In this document: piece by piece, positions 4,926-5,837 of the stretch
Layout of the letters: every line of letters begins with the position of its first letter
Numbering within the stretch: the first letter of the stretch is position 1
Source of the DNA: an uncultured Opitutia bacterium
Lineage (GTDB): Bacteria; Verrucomicrobiota; Verrucomicrobiia; Opitutales; UBA953
DNA length: 5,837 bases
Direction of reading: 5' to 3'
Assembly: GCA_937874455.1 (NCBI GenBank)
Contig: CALNBE010000116.1
Span: 1 to 5,837 of the forward strand
Program-made: the position numbers and the translations under genes
Notes under the pieces: model-generated
Databases searched by the model: none
What the model was told of the DNA's origin: nothing
The model's input: only the letters and a program-made list of their open reading frames with translations

Positions 4926-5837
4926 ATGGCCAACCACGCACTTTTCTCCTCCCAGCCGTCCAGCACCGCCTTTGCCGCCACTGCGCGCAACGAGGCCGGA
5001 GGGCGCGCCAACGTGCTGCCGGCAAAACACGCGCTCGCCCAGTACGCGCTGACCGGATGCCTCAACGGAACTTTTTACGCCGAGGCCGCCACCCAGCTTG
5101 CCGTCACGCTCGCACTGTGCAGCAAGGTCGACGACGCCTTTCTGGCCCGACTGGCCGTTTACGCCCGGCGCGAGGGCGGAATGAAGGACATGCCCGCCCT
5201 GCTCTGCGCGGTGCTCTCCCGGCGCGACCCGCGCCTCTTTGCCTGGGTTGCCCGCGAGGTGCTCGACAGTGCTCGCATGATTCGCTCCTTCGTGCAAATC
5301 ATCCGCAGCGGTGCCGTCGGACGGCGCTCCCTCGGCACCGCGCCGCGCCGGGTTATCCGCGATTGGCTGGCCCGCGTGGACGGCGACACCCTGTTTCGCC
5401 AATCGGTCGGCACCCGTCCGTCACTGGGCGACGTGCTCAAGTTGGTCCACCCGCGACCGGAAACTCCAACCCGTGCGGCGCTCTACGCTTACCTGGCGAG
5501 CCGTCCGGTTTCCTTTGCGGATTTGCCGCCGCTGGTGCGCGCCTTCGAAGCGTTCAAGCGCGATCCGCAAAACGCGACGCTGCCGCGGGTGCCCTTCCAG
5601 ATGCTCACCGCGCTTCCGCTGACCGCAGGGCACTGGGCCGATCTGACCCGAAATGCGGGCTGGCAGACTCTGCGGATGAACCTGAATATGTTCGCCCGCA
5701 AGGGAGCCTTTTCCTTTTCGGGAGTGGACGCGGTCGTGGCGCATCGTCTGCGCGATCCCGCGGTGTTTTTTTCCGGACAGGCTTTTCCCTGCCAAATCCT
5801 CACCACCCTGCAGCATCTTTCCGCCGAAGTGCCGCCG
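4926..5837 (+). CDS. rsr: TROVE-domain RNA-binding protein, Ro60/Rsr family (3' end outside window)
   Basis: The frame is open from the ATG to the window edge, giving 304 N-terminal residues; bacterial Ro proteins are usually around 500 or more. Ro60-type proteins are HEAT-repeat rings that bind Y RNAs on the outer surface and ends of misfolded or damaged RNAs in the central hole. Family motifs are YARREGGMKDMPALL (79-93), the block from MIRSFVQIIRSGAVGRRSLG (118-137) to the end of helix at W147, SLGDVLKLVHPRP (166-178), and a later VPFQMLTALPL / NLNMFARKG region (222-260). H175 aligns with human Ro60 H187, a residue implicated in Y RNA binding. The basic pair K170/R174 of human Ro60 lies in a segment that is shorter and not clearly conserved here. 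The rest of the TROVE ring and the C-terminal von Willebrand A domain should lie past 5837. The gene has its own sigma-54 promoter and is divergent from rtcR, implying induction by RNA damage, as for rsr-yrl-rtcBA operons. The symbol is by family; orthology to Deinococcus rsr is inferred. Confidence 0.9.
   Translation, partial: MANHALFSSQPSSTAFAATARNEAGGRANVLPAKHALAQYALTGCLNGTFYAEAATQLAVTLALCSKVDDAFLARLAVYARREGGMKDMPALLCAVLSRRDPRLFAWVAREVLDSARMIRSFVQIIRSGAVGRRSLGTAPRRVIRDWLARVDGDTLFRQSVGTRPSLGDVLKLVHPRPETPTRAALYAYLASRPVSFADLPPLVRAFEAFKRDPQNATLPRVPFQMLTALPLTAGHWADLTRNAGWQTLRMNLNMFARKGAFSFSGVDAVVAHRLRDPAVFFSGQAFPCQILTTLQHLSAEVPP

Noticed and set aside
4908..5402. 164-residue open frame on the minus strand opposite rsr
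   Set aside because: The plus frame carries clear TROVE motifs and has a promoter and Shine-Dalgarno; the antisense product resembles no known family.
1..5837. CRISPR array, tRNA/rRNA gene, transposase or integrase
   Set aside because: No regularly spaced repeats, cloverleaf-like sequence, or mobile-element protein was seen on either strand; the CARF domain belongs to RtcR, not a CRISPR locus.

Overview
The window is GC-rich protein-coding DNA with one conspicuously AT-rich intergenic gap. It holds four genes in two unrelated functional blocks. G/C-ending codons, a mutA-mutB pair as separate subunit genes, a weak or absent Shine-Dalgarno at mutB, and a palindromic 'ACAAAGG...CCTTTG' intergenic element would fit a Verrucomicrobiota/PVC-type bacterium. 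That taxonomic guess is an inference with moderate-to-low confidence.

Left block (1-3005, plus strand). The 3' end of mutA (small, non-catalytic subunit) is followed after 137 bp by a complete mutB (large, adenosylcobalamin-binding catalytic subunit). Together they form the methylmalonyl-CoA mutase heterodimer, which interconverts succinyl-CoA and (R)-methylmalonyl-CoA in propionate metabolism. The mutA-mutB gap holds an imperfect palindrome that can fold into a long hairpin. mutB is followed by a tandem 15-16 bp repeat and a very clear intrinsic terminator.

Right block (about 3023-5837). rtcR on the minus strand is convergent with mutB and divergent from a plus-strand TROVE-domain gene (Ro60/Rsr family) that runs off the right edge. 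RtcR is the sigma-54 activator with a CARF sensor domain that controls RNA-repair operons. The 223 bp rtcR-rsr gap contains a very good sigma-54 (-24/-12) promoter facing rsr. It also contains an AT-rich tract with a dyad at a typical enhancer distance, a 13 bp direct repeat, and a second dyad overlapping the -24 element. The simplest reading is that RNA damage is sensed through the CARF domain of RtcR, RtcR activates sigma-54 RNA polymerase, and the Ro-family RNA-binding protein is made. Y-RNA-like RNAs and rtcB/rtcA may follow past position 5837, as in known rsr-yrl-rtcBA operons, but they are not visible here.

The most interesting part is 4703-4925, the regulatory region of an RNA-repair/Ro system in a probable non-model phylum. 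Its candidate operator sites are not explained by known consensus sequences. No tRNA, rRNA, CRISPR array, transposase or integrase was seen. No gene-free stretch exceeds 300 bp.
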